A DNA stretch of 61,249 nucleotides from a virus: IMG/VR virus record IMGVR_UViG_3300007871_000033, positions 1 to 61,249 of that record. One strand, written 5' to 3'. Positions 28,310 through 37,708 of the stretch are shown here, piece after piece. Below the pieces are notes generated by a model, which saw only the letters and a program-made list of their open reading frames with translations, had not been told where the DNA came from and made no database searches. The position numbers were made by a program, and so were the translations under genes. Each line of letters begins with the position of its first letter. Position 1 is the first letter of the stretch.

Positions 28310-28962
28310 TGACTGATATAGTTTGCATCTCTGACACCCACACCTACCATAAGCGTGTAGTTGTGCCAGCAGGGGACATCCTCGTCCACGCAGGAGACTT
28401 CTGTGGTAGAGGTGACCCACTAGAGGTGGGCCACTTCTTGGATTGGATGGAGGGCCTTCCCCACAAGGTGAAGCTGGTAGTCCCCGGCAACCACGATATT
28501 TGTGTGTATGAGGACGAATACGTTCGTGGTGAGTTCAAGAAGTCCGGTATCCACCTCCTTATAGATGAGGAGTATGTTGACTACCGTTCAGGTCTACACT
28601 TCTATGGCGTGCCCTGGACCCCAGACTTCTTCCCAGATACCTGGGCATTTCAGTATTGTCAAGCAGGTTGCACCCCTGAAGAGATTTGGAATAAGGTGCC
28701 AGACTGCACGGATGTTATCATTAGTCACGGACCCCCTCATGGGTGCGCTGACCAGATCGCTATAGGGGCTCCGCACCTGGGAAGCACCCATATGCGTGAC
28801 TGCATCCACGATAGGAAGGACACCCTACAGGGCGTCATCTGCGGACACATACATGGCGGGTACGGCCACCACAAAAATGAGGATGGTGTGAGCATCATCA
28901 ACGCGGCAATCAACACGGAGGCATATATGCCTACCAACGAGGCGATAGTATGGACCCTGTAA
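28309..28962 (+). CDS. Calcineurin-like phosphoesterase (217 aa)
   Basis: ATG overlaps the preceding stop. ISDTHTYH (DxH), HAGDFC (GD), VPGNHD (GNHD), ISHGPPHG and CGHIHGGYG (GHxH) are all present. Resembles small single-domain metallophosphoesterases acting on nucleotides or phosphodiesters; the exact substrate is unknown. Confidence 0.86.
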   Translation: MTDIVCISDTHTYHKRVVVPAGDILVHAGDFCGRGDPLEVGHFLDWMEGLPHKVKLVVPGNHDICVYEDEYVRGEFKKSGIHLLIDEEYVDYRSGLHFYGVPWTPDFFPDTWAFQYCQAGCTPEEIWNKVPDCTDVIISHGPPHGCADQIAIGAPHLGSTHMRDCIHDRKDTLQGVICGHIHGGYGHHKNEDGVSIINAAINTEAYMPTNEAIVWTL

Positions 28963-29303
28963 TAGTGGAATCACCCTTTGCTGGTGATGTGGAACGAAAC
29001 CTACGGTATGTGCGTGCCTGCATGCACGACTGTCTGGTAAACTATGGAGAGGCCCCATTTGCCTCCCACGCCCTCTATACACAGCCTGGCGTGCTGGACG
29101 ACGAGGTGCCAGAGGAGCGCCAGCTTGGAATACGTGCTGGCTTCGTTTTCAGGAAGCTTGCCAACAAGACCGTGGTGTATGAGGATTTTGGCCATTCAGG
29201 CGGAATGGAGTATGGTATCAACCATGCCGACGCTGCGGGCCATCTTATTGAGTTTCGTAAGCTTCCTTCAGAACTGCTAGAGTGGGTGAACAATGGCGAC
29301 TAA
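28950..29303 (+). CDS. DUF7768-like / nucleoside deoxyribosyltransferase-fold protein (117 aa)
   Basis: VIVESPFAGDVERNLRYVRA, PFASHALYTQPGVLDD and EDFGHSGGMEYGINHA match phage proteins of the DUF4406/DUF7768 type, with the nucleoside 2-deoxyribosyltransferase fold. Probably nucleotide binding. Overlaps both neighbours in a nucleotide-metabolism operon. Confidence 0.75.
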   Translation: MDPVIVESPFAGDVERNLRYVRACMHDCLVNYGEAPFASHALYTQPGVLDDEVPEERQLGIRAGFVFRKLANKTVVYEDFGHSGGMEYGINHADAAGHLIEFRKLPSELLEWVNNGD

Positions 29304-29796
29304 GAGCGTACTGACATATCCAGCCAAGGAACTACGTGAGAAGTGTACAAATGTGGTGGACTTCACCTCAGAGGAGTTCCTGACCGTGATGCAGGACATG
29401 GTTGACACCCTAGGCGCTTATGGCGCTATAGGACTGGCCGCTCCTCAGATTGGTGTCACTAAGAGGGTCTTCATCACCAACGTAGACGGAAAGCCCCAGT
29501 TCTTCATCAATCCTCGGATTACCCGCAAGGACGGCAGTATTACCACCAAAGAAGGATGCTTGTCCTTCCCTAATGTCTTTACCAGGGTGGAACGAGCCTC
29601 AGAGATCACCATCCACGCAATAGACGCTGATGGGGGAGAGTTCACGGCTGAGTTGACTGGAATAGACGCCGTTGCTGCTCAGCACGAGTATGACCATTTG
29701 GACGCAGTATTATTCATTGACAAGGTCGGTCAGCTCGAAAAGAGTATGATGCTGAAGAAACTGCGCAAAGTAAAGAAGAAGTTCGGCATCCGCTAA
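29293..29796 (+). CDS. def: Peptide deformylase (167 aa)
   Basis: All three motifs are present: GLAAPQIG (about 50-57), EGCLSFP (Cys at about 92) and HEYDH (131-135), forming the metal site. Removes the N-formyl group from nascent proteins. Phage deformylases are known and often lack the C-terminal extension; this one is nearly full length. Fits with the tRNAs as a translation aid. Confidence 0.93.
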   Translation: MATKSVLTYPAKELREKCTNVVDFTSEEFLTVMQDMVDTLGAYGAIGLAAPQIGVTKRVFITNVDGKPQFFINPRITRKDGSITTKEGCLSFPNVFTRVERASEITIHAIDADGGEFTAELTGIDAVAAQHEYDHLDAVLFIDKVGQLEKSMMLKKLRKVKKKFGIR

Positions 29797-29825
29797 TTGC
29801 TATTGGTAGTATGTCGTGATATACT
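29797..29825 (+). promoter_or_regulatory. Promoter for the 29853 gene
   Basis: TTGCTA, 17 nt, TATACT, beginning at the deformylase stop. Confidence 0.5.
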
Positions 29826-29852
29826 TATTCTGTATAAGGTGTACGTAAAGGT

Positions 29853-30191
29853 ATGATAGAAATAGGTTGGCCCACCCTGCAGAAGCAGGTGAACGCTCAG
29901 GTCTGGCGTGTCCTTGACTTGAGCGGTCTTACGACCAGTGTGCGAAATTCTAAGAACTATACCAAGTCTGGCTTCGTTTATATGGACGGTAATCGGGTTC
30001 AAGATCTTAGAGCTACTGTACCTTTAGGTTCTCCTTTCAGATTGGAAATACGATTTCCAAATGGACGCATCAAGGGTGAGGACATCATGCTTGTGCCCGT
30101 CAATCGCCTCTCTAAGAGGAAGCCAAGACAAACGTCGCCTGGCTCAACCCCCTATCTCAACGACCCACCCAAGTTTTTCTACAAGGGCTAA
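29853..30191 (+). CDS. S4-like RNA-binding protein (112 aa)
   Basis: TSVRNSKNYTKSGFVYMDG then NRVQDLRATVPLG resembles the core of an S4 domain (conserved Arg, then V-x-V-N-G-x-x-V). The tail is basic and Pro-rich. RNA binding is inferred. Confidence 0.55.
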   Translation: MIEIGWPTLQKQVNAQVWRVLDLSGLTTSVRNSKNYTKSGFVYMDGNRVQDLRATVPLGSPFRLEIRFPNGRIKGEDIMLVPVNRLSKRKPRQTSPGSTPYLNDPPKFFYKG

Positions 30192-30374
30192 ATGAATACT
30201 CCTTACGTTCCTAAGTTCCGCTGCGAATATTGTGGTAAAGATAAAGACGCGACTGTATGTGGTGAAGAGGGTCTTTTTATTCCATGCCAGTGCAAGGAAG
30301 CTAGGGAGGGTCGCGACCGCGATCACTACTTGATGATGGAACGACGTAAACAAGCTCGGAGACAGCAGCGATAA
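30192..30374 (+). CDS. Small zinc-finger protein (60 aa)
   Basis: FRCEYCGKDKDATVC and FIPCQCKEAREG give a four-Cys site; a basic C-terminal helix follows. The TAA lies inside the terminator stem. Confidence 0.65.
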   Translation: MNTPYVPKFRCEYCGKDKDATVCGEEGLFIPCQCKEAREGRDRDHYLMMERRKQARRQQR

Positions 30375-30393
30375 CTCGTTGCCGTCTCTTTTT
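30359..30393 (+). terminator. Intrinsic terminator
   Basis: GAGAC...GTCTC with an inner GCAGCG/CGTTGC pairing and TTTTT. It separates the metabolic genes from the head module. Confidence 0.8.
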
Positions 30394-30417
30394 CAATTCA
30401 ATCAATGAGGGACAACC

Positions 30418-31131
30418 ATGGCTACTAATATGACAGACCTAAAGCGCAGGAGGCGACAGCCCAATGTGCGAGCTATCAAGAAACACTCCGACATTGTTCG
30501 CGGCGCTGCTGGCGGCCTTGTTGTTGGTGGAGCACGAGAGAAGACCCCTACGGGAGTTGTCGTGCCTGGATACGTGGGAAAGACATTTGAGACCTACTAC
30601 GAGACTATGCTAGCTGGTACATCTACCGCAAGTCTTCGACACGACAAAAAGGATCGCACCGTCCGCATCATCACTGGTAGCCTATTCGTCCTTGTCCAAA
30701 AGGGAGACGAGCCTGGTTCCCAGCAGAGAGCTTACGCAGGAGACGAAATAGTTCTTGAGCGAGGCGTTACTTACCGTTTGGCTACATCAAAAGAGAACTG
30801 TGAGTTCTTTGTATGTCAGAGCGCTAAATACTCCGCTACTCTTGAGGTTGTGGACGATAGCTCCCTTACTACTAAGGAAATAAACGAATCCCTCTTGCAA
30901 GAGCCCACCCTTGGTCAGAGAGTCTCCCAGAGCAAACCATCAGATGGTCAGACTCGTCGTAGAGGCTCTAAGGCTAAGCAACAGCTTATGGCCGCCAAAG
31001 GTGCCAGAAACTCAGCACAAGTAATCAACTCTGCACCTTCTGATCCTGTCCCAGGCAGAGCCGGTGCTGTTGAAGCGGGCGTTAGCCCTAGGCCGTCCCA
31101 AGGACGCTTTAGCGATGAGGGTGCCGGATAA
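30418..31131 (+). CDS. Cupin-like head-module protein (237 aa)
   Basis: A basic N-terminus, then a beta-rich core (VRIITGSLFVLVQKGDEPG, AYAGDEIVLERGVTYRLA) like a cupin barrel, then a disordered C-terminus rich in Ser, Gln and Arg. Metal-binding His are few, so it may be structural. First gene of the head module. Confidence 0.6.
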   Translation: MATNMTDLKRRRRQPNVRAIKKHSDIVRGAAGGLVVGGAREKTPTGVVVPGYVGKTFETYYETMLAGTSTASLRHDKKDRTVRIITGSLFVLVQKGDEPGSQQRAYAGDEIVLERGVTYRLATSKENCEFFVCQSAKYSATLEVVDDSSLTTKEINESLLQEPTLGQRVSQSKPSDGQTRRRGSKAKQQLMAAKGARNSAQVINSAPSDPVPGRAGAVEAGVSPRPSQGRFSDEGAG

Positions 31132-31134
31132 ACA

Positions 31135-33525
31135 ATGAGTGATCCCTTCCTATATCTTGAGGACCTTATAAAGGCCGGAACCGATGGACCCCTAATTGCT
31201 GGTAAAGGCACTAAGGGTTCTGTCGCTGGGCCTAAGACTTCTGCTCCCAAGGATGGGCCGCTAACCCTTCCTAAGGGTCCAGGTGCCTCGGCAAAGCCTG
31301 CGGGTCCAACCAAGATGAAGACCCCAACACCTCCTGGTGGTTGGGATGTTTATCGTGGCTCTGGCGTTCCTCCTGCCGACGCTGGGTATTCTCTCATTGA
31401 TGGTAAGTATAAGCGACCTATGGGTTCTGGAGGAAAGGGCAAAGCCGCTCCAGAAGATGATCCTAAGAAGACGAAGGGCGCTGCGGCAGACCCCGCATCC
31501 ACTGCTGCTGGCGAAGAGGCTCCTCCACCTAAGAAAGGGAAGGCAGCCGACAAAGAGGCTGTTCAAGCCCAAGAGGCTAGTCAGAAGCCAGAAAAGAAGT
31601 TAGCAACTTCCGGCAAGGAGTCCGGTCCTGTTGGTTCCTCCGCTGCTAAGATTGAAGAGTCAAAGCAAGCAACATCTCTTGGCACAGACGATGCTGCTAT
31701 GCAAGGTCTTGAGGCAGCCGCCCAAGACGTGAGCGGTGGCAAGAAGAAGGCACCCGCCAAGAAGAAGGCAGGAGCCAAGAAGGCAGGAGCCAAGAAGGCA
31801 GGAGCCAAGAAGGCAGGAGCCAAGAAGGCACCCGCTAAGAAGAAGGCACCCGCTAAGAAGGCACCCGCTAAGAAGGCACCCGCTAAGAAGAAGGCACCCG
31901 CTAAGAAGGCTGCTCCTAAAGCTGTTCCGGCCTCTTCCCCAGAACAGAAGCTGTCACGAGACTTGCACAAGAAGCAGTCTAAAGAACTAGTAGCTTCCAT
32001 CAAAGCACACCTCGATTCCGGGTCAGTGGATTCCGCGAAGGAGAAGCAGCTTGAGTCAGTTCTCTCCATTCTGCAAGACAAAGCTGTTATGAGACACATG
32101 CCCTCCTCTGACCAGAAGAAGGCTCTTGCTCTAGCTAAGAAAGTTGCAGGCGAGCACGGAAAACCAATTAAGCAGCCTACAGCTAAAGACTTCAACCTGG
32201 ATATAAAAGACGCGGACAAGTTCGCAGATTCCGGGAACTGGGACAAAGCAGAGGCTCATTTGGCTTCCGTTTATGATAAGGCTCAGCATATACAAGACCC
32301 AGACCAACGAAGAGCGGTTACGCAGAGAGTTGGCGCTAAGGTAAAAGCGATTGACAAGAAGCGTAGGACTCAGGAAAACCAGATTCAGCGCGGCGAGGAC
32401 AAAGCAGCCAAGGCTAAACTCAAGGAAGAAGCCGCCGCTGCCAAGCTCGCACCAGTGCCCGTTACCACAGATGAGCAGGCTATCGAGCGGGATATGCACA
32501 AGCAGTCCGCCGCAGAGCTAATCGCCACCATCAACGAGCACCTGGATGCAGGAGCTGATGTGGATGATGCAAAGCGCGACCAGCTTGCAAGCGTTATAGG
32601 GGTTTTGGAAAAGCAAGGCGACATAAAGGATATGCCCTCTAAAGAAGAGAAGCAGGCATTGTCCGTAGCTAAGAAGGCGGCAGGTGAGTTCTCTAAGCCT
32701 TACAAGCCACCAAAGGAAGACCCACAAAAGAAGTCCCCTGAAAAGCCCAAGACCAACTATGCCGCTAAGTTCAACAGCGGAATGGCAGCGGGCACTCGCA
32801 TAGGCCATGCAGCGGCAACCACAGCGGGAGCCGGGGGAATAGCCTCCACCACAATAGATTACGCATCTAGCGGTGCTGTAAACGCAGGACACCACTTATT
32901 GAGTGGTGGAAAAGTAGAAGCTCCAGCATCATCAGCCGCAAAGGCTCCAAAAAAGGGAGCAGAAGTCGAGCAGTCATCCATGAAGACAGAGAAATCACTT
33001 GAACTGTATCTAGACGTAGATATGATAAAAGCAGTACAATCCCCAAACATTGGTACCTCCTCTACTACTGGAAGCCGAGCTAAGATGAAGCACGAGGCCT
33101 CTTACGACAAGCGACCAGCGGGCATCGCTAGCGCAGGCCTAGTAACCAAAGAAGACCCCGACCAAAAGAGGAAGACCTCTGGCGGCGGTGAAACTGTTTC
33201 GGAAGACATTGACGAGAAGCTCAAGTTCAAGAAGGAGGAGGAAGAGGATAAGGATGATAAGGATACAGAGAAGTCTCTAGTGACCGCTCCTAACCCTACC
33301 GATTTCTTGAAGTCTTTGAACAAAGACGTGCGGGAAGAACTAAAGATGTTTCTTCCAAACGACATGGAAACCAACTTCATGGTGGATATTCTAGAGTACG
33401 ACCCAATTCTTGTCTCCAAGGGACAGCTGTCCATCAAAGGCAGGGATCGTCACCGCTTCAACGAGTGGGCACAAGAGCGCCTACACAAGTCTATTGCTTC
33501 TCTAAATGAGAGGGTATCAAGCTAA
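31135..33525 (+). CDS. Lys/Ala-rich histone-like head-module protein (796 aa)
   Basis: N-terminal [11 protein letters not shown]; Pro/Gly-rich disorder; residues about 201-263 are tandem AKKAGAKK and APAKK repeats like histone H1 tails. Two related helical domains follow, at about 266-348 ([20 protein letters not shown]) and 443-528 ([20 protein letters not shown]). An acidic Lys/Glu/Asp stretch and a folded C-terminus come last. Probably a DNA-condensing or internal virion protein, possibly cleaved during maturation. Directly upstream of the portal gene. Confidence 0.7.
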   Translation: MSDPFLYLEDLIKAGTDGPLIAGKGTKGSVAGPKTSAPKDGPLTLPKGPGASAKPAGPTKMKTPTPPGGWDVYRGSGVPPADAGYSLIDGKYKRPMGSGGKGKAAPEDDPKKTKGAAADPASTAAGEEAPPPKKGKAADKEAVQAQEASQKPEKKLATSGKESGPVGSSAAKIEESKQATSLGTDDAAMQGLEAAAQDVSGGKKKAPAKKKAGAKKAGAKKAGAKKAGAKKAPAKKKAPAKKAPAKKAPAKKKAPAKKAAPKAVPASSPEQKLSRDLHKKQSKELVASIKAHLDSGSVDSAKEKQLESVLSILQDKAVMRHMPSSDQKKALALAKKVAGEHGKPIKQPTAKDFNLDIKDADKFADSGNWDKAEAHLASVYDKAQHIQDPDQRRAVTQRVGAKVKAIDKKRRTQENQIQRGEDKAAKAKLKEEAAAAKLAPVPVTTDEQAIERDMHKQSAAELIATINEHLDAGADVDDAKRDQLASVIGVLEKQGDIKDMPSKEEKQALSVAKKAAGEFSKPYKPPKEDPQKKSPEKPKTNYAAKFNSGMAAGTRIGHAAATTAGAGGIASTTIDYASSGAVNAGHHLLSGGKVEAPASSAAKAPKKGAEVEQSSMKTEKSLELYLDVDMIKAVQSPNIGTSSTTGSRAKMKHEASYDKRPAGIASAGLVTKEDPDQKRKTSGGGETVSEDIDEKLKFKKEEEEDKDDKDTEKSLVTAPNPTDFLKSLNKDVREELKMFLPNDMETNFMVDILEYDPILVSKGQLSIKGRDRHRFNEWAQERLHKSIASLNERVSS

Positions 33526-35297
33526 TGTCCGATGACTGGAATGACCTAATCTCCTCTTGGAACAACCAGACCCAGGTTGTGCCCTCTATGGTAAGAGAGC
33601 ACATCGCCAAGTCTCGCTTGAAGCCAGAAGATGCTGCTCGCGGACTGCGCACGCAGATGTTCGACCCTCTTGCAATTCAATACGCAATGGGGTTCAAGGA
33701 CCGTAAGTACTCCCTCACCTATGATGTTCTCAAGCGCATCCCTCATCAGGTTTCCGTAATCTCCGCTATCCTTCAGACGCGCTGCAACCAGGTAGCCGCG
33801 TTCAGTGTGCCTTACCGTTCCTCAAAGAGCGTAGGGTACACCATCAAGCACAAAGACCCAAGCCACCTCACAACCAAGTCCGAGGTTGAGTTTATCAAGG
33901 ACCTGGAGCGTTTCATCTACAACTGTGGATATGACGAGCCTAACCCCTACAATAACAATAAGCGTGATGACTTCGAGAGCTTTCTCAAGAAGATTGTCCG
34001 TGACTCCCTCCAGTATGACCAGACTTGCGTAGAGGTCATTCCTGACCGCCGTGGCGCACCTTACGAGTTCATGGCTGTGGATGCTGCTACGATTCGTATC
34101 GCTGCGGTAGATACACCTTTCGGCCCTAACGACTCCTGGCATGGGCGCTCCCAGAACTTCAGTGGCCGCGTGCTCGCTGAGATGGACCAAGACCCTAACA
34201 GGCACCCATACCGTCACCTGAAGATGTATGAGGGCAGCAAGTACGACAAGAAGGCTGACTTCGTCCAGATTATCAACGGCCAGATTGAAACCGTTTACAC
34301 CCGCGAAGAGATGATCTTCGGTGTGCGTAACCCACGAACTGACATCTACATCCAGGGCTACGGCTATGGAGAGCTTGAGCAGTTGGTTACAACCATCACC
34401 GCTCACCTCTACGCAGAGGAATACAACCGTCGCTTCTTCAGCCAGGGCTCTGCTCCTAAGGGCATCCTGAACTTCAAGGGCGACTCCATGACCCCCGACC
34501 AGCTAGAAGGGTTCCGCCGTCAGTGGCGTGCGAACCTTGAGGGTGTGGACAACGCCTGGAGAACTCCTATCCTCCAGTCTGAGCAGGGCGTGGATTGGGT
34601 AGACCTCAACCCCACCAACAAGGACATGGAATATGGTTCCTGGTTGGAATACCTCATCAAGATCACTTGTGGTGTGTTCCTTATCGACCCAGCCGAGATC
34701 AACTTCGATCTCAAGGGCGGCGTCTCGCAGACACCTCTGTTTGAGTCCTCGCAGGAGTGGAAGCTCAAGGCATCTCGTGACCGAGGCCTCAAGCCCCTTC
34801 TTCGCTTCTTGGCCAAGCTCATCAACGAGAACATCATCAGCCAGATTGATGACCGCTACGTATTCGACTTCGCCGGTCTTGAGGAGCTGACAGAGCAAGA
34901 GAAGCACACCCTCCGCACGGAGCAGGTGGCTTCCTACCTCACCCTAAATGAGGTTCGCCGCTCTGATGACCTTCCTGACCTAGAGCATGGTGACATGCCA
35001 ATGAACCCAACCTACCTGCAGGCTATTCAGATGAAGCAGCAGGCAGAGCAGGCAGAGCAGCAGATGGAGCAGCAGAACCAACAAGCAGAGGCTCAGGCCG
35101 CTCAGATGGAGCAGCAAGCCCAAGCTGCCGCTGGCGGCGAAGAAGGAGACCCAGGCCAGGGAGAGCCTGAGGACAACGTTGATGCTCCTCAGTACAGCGA
35201 CTCCTTCGGCAAGTCCCTAGTTCTGCCTCAGTCGGATGGCAAGTATCTTGAGATTGCACTGGATGACCTAGACGACTGGAAAGATAGTGTGAGATGA
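33525..35297 (+). CDS. Portal protein (590 aa)
   Basis: Typical portal layout: YDVLKRIPHQVSVISAILQT, a wing region, a long crown with a Gln/Glu-rich coiled coil near the C-terminus (EQQMEQQNQQAEAQ). Forms the dodecameric ring at the packaging vertex. Followed by head genes in the usual order. No terminase gene precedes it here. Confidence 0.88.
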   Translation: MSDDWNDLISSWNNQTQVVPSMVREHIAKSRLKPEDAARGLRTQMFDPLAIQYAMGFKDRKYSLTYDVLKRIPHQVSVISAILQTRCNQVAAFSVPYRSSKSVGYTIKHKDPSHLTTKSEVEFIKDLERFIYNCGYDEPNPYNNNKRDDFESFLKKIVRDSLQYDQTCVEVIPDRRGAPYEFMAVDAATIRIAAVDTPFGPNDSWHGRSQNFSGRVLAEMDQDPNRHPYRHLKMYEGSKYDKKADFVQIINGQIETVYTREEMIFGVRNPRTDIYIQGYGYGELEQLVTTITAHLYAEEYNRRFFSQGSAPKGILNFKGDSMTPDQLEGFRRQWRANLEGVDNAWRTPILQSEQGVDWVDLNPTNKDMEYGSWLEYLIKITCGVFLIDPAEINFDLKGGVSQTPLFESSQEWKLKASRDRGLKPLLRFLAKLINENIISQIDDRYVFDFAGLEELTEQEKHTLRTEQVASYLTLNEVRRSDDLPDLEHGDMPMNPTYLQAIQMKQQAEQAEQQMEQQNQQAEAQAAQMEQQAQAAAGGEEGDPGQGEPEDNVDAPQYSDSFGKSLVLPQSDGKYLEIALDDLDDWKDSVR

Positions 35298-35800
35298 CTC
35301 GTAAGCTAGCCTATAGGACAGCCTTTCGGGGCCTGCCTATTTCTGTGGAGAACAGGGCTGGCTCATACCGCTACTGGTATGATCCACACGCAGAAGAAGA
35401 AGGCAAGACGAAACAGAAGTACCCCTATGGGTATATCAGAAGTACCCTTGGTACTGACGGGGATGAAGTAGATATCTACTTGGGACCAGATAAGGACTCA
35501 GAGCAGGTTTTTGTGATCACGCAACACAAGGCCCCTGACTTCAAGAAGGTAGATGAGCAGAAGGTAATGTTGGGGTTTTCCTCGGCTAAGGCAGCGAAGG
35601 CTGCTTATTTGAAGCATTTTGATGACCCCCGATTCTTCGGTAGTATGAAAGAACTGACAATGGATGAATTCAAGAAAAAGCTACAGGAGAAGAAGGGCAA
35701 GCTCATTAAAGCCCAACAGCCCCTGTATCTGCGCAAGTCCGTGGTGGGAAGTAATACACCCAGACTGCCAAAGCTGTATCTAAGCCCTGGAAAAGTGTAA
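35294..35800 (+). CDS. Inorganic-pyrophosphatase-like (InPase) domain protein (168 aa)
   Basis: GLPISVENRAGSYRYWYDP, YGYIRSTLGTDGDEVDIYLG and EQKVMLGFSSAKAA match the phage InPase-like domain often encoded next to portal or MuF genes. Whether it is enzymatic is unknown. The C-terminus carries two LYL motifs (PLYLRKSV, KLYLSPGKV). Confidence 0.78.
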   Translation: MTRKLAYRTAFRGLPISVENRAGSYRYWYDPHAEEEGKTKQKYPYGYIRSTLGTDGDEVDIYLGPDKDSEQVFVITQHKAPDFKKVDEQKVMLGFSSAKAAKAAYLKHFDDPRFFGSMKELTMDEFKKKLQEKKGKLIKAQQPLYLRKSVVGSNTPRLPKLYLSPGKV

Positions 35801-35837
35801 GACTAAGTGTTATACTGCTATGGAGTGTATTCTATAA

Positions 35838-36542
35838 ATGCCTGCTTTTAAATCACCCAACCCCGGCCCAATCTCTAAAGAGGTTGACAGGGCTGCTTAT
35901 ATGAACAAGGGCGAGAAGCTCGTTGGTGGAAAGGGCGACAACCGCCCCGATTCTGACTTCTGCCCAGTTCAGCTCAAGGCTGGTATCAAAGTAGAGATGG
36001 AACACACCAACGACAGAGCCAAAGCCAAAGAGATTGTCAAAGACCATCTCACCGAGAGCAAAGATTACTACGAGCATCTAGACAAGATGGAAGATAAGAT
36101 GAAAGATACCGAAAAAAGCTTAGGCCGAGCAAACGACCTTATCAAGTCTATTAGGGAAACAATCCCCGCTCCCGCTGAGGAGTACGACATTGTCACGCCA
36201 GAGCCCGCTCCCGAGCCTGAGCCCGTCTCTATTCTTGCCAAGGCTTTGAAGGCCATCGCTGTTATCGGCCTTAGCCGTAGAGCGCGCATGGATGCTGCCT
36301 ACACCGTAGGCGTTGGCCAGGGTAAGCAAGTAGCCACTCCTTTCGCCACAGAAGACCTTTCTGGACAAGACTTGAGCATTGGTGTTCCTAAAGAGCAGCT
36401 CCGCCCAGCCCACGAGCCTCCTGTTGTTCCTGTTCGTAGAGTTGAGACTCCCAGCGAGATCGCACCCAAGCCTTGCAGCGACCACACATACGCCACCCCC
36501 GATAATGGCACAGCCCCCGCCAAGCCTTTCTGGAGACGCTAA
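35838..36542 (+). CDS. DUF5661-like head-module protein (234 aa)
   Basis: DFCPVQLKAGIKVEMEHTND followed by DHLTESKDYYEHLDKME (about 35-80) matches the DUF5661 helical domain. Then DTEKSLGRANDLIKSI and a Pro/Glu-rich, disordered C-terminus. Virion-associated by context. Confidence 0.72.
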   Translation: MPAFKSPNPGPISKEVDRAAYMNKGEKLVGGKGDNRPDSDFCPVQLKAGIKVEMEHTNDRAKAKEIVKDHLTESKDYYEHLDKMEDKMKDTEKSLGRANDLIKSIRETIPAPAEEYDIVTPEPAPEPEPVSILAKALKAIAVIGLSRRARMDAAYTVGVGQGKQVATPFATEDLSGQDLSIGVPKEQLRPAHEPPVVPVRRVETPSEIAPKPCSDHTYATPDNGTAPAKPFWRR

Positions 36543-36982
36543 TGGACAAACGTTTATACATTAGAGCAGACTTGCTCAGCAAGAGCAAAGAACAGACCGG
36601 AGAGCACGCAGGAGGCACCTACGTTGCCCGCGTTGTAACCGGTACCGAGAAGGACGGCTCCCCGCAGTATCGTTACTTCCGCTCCCAAGCTGACTACAAT
36701 AAGTACCTCAGCCAGCAGAGAGATGCCAAGAAGAAGGGCAAGAATCTCGGCCAGGGCAAGAAGACCAAGACTGGCGCTAAGGGCGAGAAGGGTCCTTCTC
36801 ACGATGAGAAGCTCCGCTCTAAGCTAAAGGAGCAGCAGGAAAGCTCCTCCACAAAAACAAACAGTAACCCATCCAAGAAACTAAGTGAGTCACACAGCAA
36901 GAAGAGAAGCTTGTTTAGTGGTGGCTCCAAGAAGGCCCAGAAAAGCCTCACATTGTACCTAGGAGATATTGATGTCGAATAA
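36542..36982 (+). CDS. Basic low-complexity head-module protein (146 aa)
   Basis: N-terminal RLYIRADLLSKSKEQ; Lys/Gly/Ser-rich centre; C-terminal AQKSLTLYLGDIDVE. Mostly disordered, possibly DNA-binding. Its end overlaps the next gene. Confidence 0.65.
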   Translation: MDKRLYIRADLLSKSKEQTGEHAGGTYVARVVTGTEKDGSPQYRYFRSQADYNKYLSQQRDAKKKGKNLGQGKKTKTGAKGEKGPSHDEKLRSKLKEQQESSSTKTNSNPSKKLSESHSKKRSLFSGGSKKAQKSLTLYLGDIDVE

Positions 36983-37490
36983 CCTTCCCCGAAGACCAGT
37001 TCGTTTCGTTGAACAAAACGAAGAGCTGTTGAAGTCCCAAGAGGGCATCGCAGGTCAGAGACAGGGCGCGACTGACTTCAGTGAAGATCAGCCAGTGGCT
37101 CAGATCTCTCGCCCAACTGCCCAGTATCGCACCCCAATCGACCGCGTTAGCGGCAACGAGTTCTTCCGCCGATACCTTTCTGGCGAACTCGACATGGGAT
37201 ACGCAGTCAGCAAAGTTGTTGATGCTCTTCACCGCGCCAAAGATGGTGGCGGAGTAGACCAGCTAAACAACGAGGAAAAGACTTGCCTAAGCATTCTCTT
37301 CCCTCAGCAGTTTCATGGTATGGAGAACGCCTATGTTTCCGGTACCATCGCTGCAGTACAGCTTAGAATTCAACCAGAAGAGATTATGGCAATCCGAGTT
37401 GAAGTAGCTAAGCACGTACAGGAAGAGATGAACTACAACGCCGGTCGCGGTGGTGGTTCTGCCGCAGGTCGTCACCAGACTCGTTCGTAA
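36972..37490 (+). CDS. Hypothetical head-module protein (172 aa)
   Basis: ATG 36972 with GGAG 7 nt upstream is preferred over TTG 36969. A disordered N-terminus, then a helical domain (GNEFFRRYLSGELDMGYAV, LRIQPEEIMAIRVEVAKHVQ) and a Gly-rich tail. No family recognised. Confidence 0.65.
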   Translation: MSNNLPRRPVRFVEQNEELLKSQEGIAGQRQGATDFSEDQPVAQISRPTAQYRTPIDRVSGNEFFRRYLSGELDMGYAVSKVVDALHRAKDGGGVDQLNNEEKTCLSILFPQQFHGMENAYVSGTIAAVQLRIQPEEIMAIRVEVAKHVQEEMNYNAGRGGGSAAGRHQTRS

Positions 37491-37491
37491 T

Positions 37492-37698
37492 ATGAAAGTC
37501 AAGACAAATCTCTCGGCTGAGGAACTAAACCTCGTCAGCAAAGGGCTGAGTCGTCTTGCAGCTAAACAGCAGGAGGACGGCCAGTTCGTCCCAAACAACG
37601 CAGCGGAGAGAGAGCTGCTAGCCTCAGCTACCGACTCGCTGGAGGAAATGCTGCTTAGTCTGAAATACCAAGTATCTGAAATGTTCAAAGGGGAGTGA
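37492..37698 (+). CDS. Hypothetical helical protein (68 aa)
   Basis: MKVKTNLSAEELNLVSKGLS and SLEEMLLSLKYQ form two helices; ATG 37492 follows the previous stop. Possible small chaperone or scaffold; unproven. Confidence 0.62.
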   Translation: MKVKTNLSAEELNLVSKGLSRLAAKQQEDGQFVPNNAAERELLASATDSLEEMLLSLKYQVSEMFKGE

Positions 37699-37708
37699 AA
37701 GGCCGTAT

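Noticed and set aside
31738-31925. CRISPR-like or minisatellite array
   Set aside because: The repeats keep the reading frame and encode the Lys/Ala tail, so this is a coding repeat.
31581-32246. Long minus-strand frame opposite the histone-like gene
   Set aside because: Its low-complexity Ala/Gly/Phe protein is the antisense image of the Lys/Ala repeat.
33822-34907. Minus-strand frames opposite the portal gene
   Set aside because: Shadows of a long, well-identified plus-strand gene.
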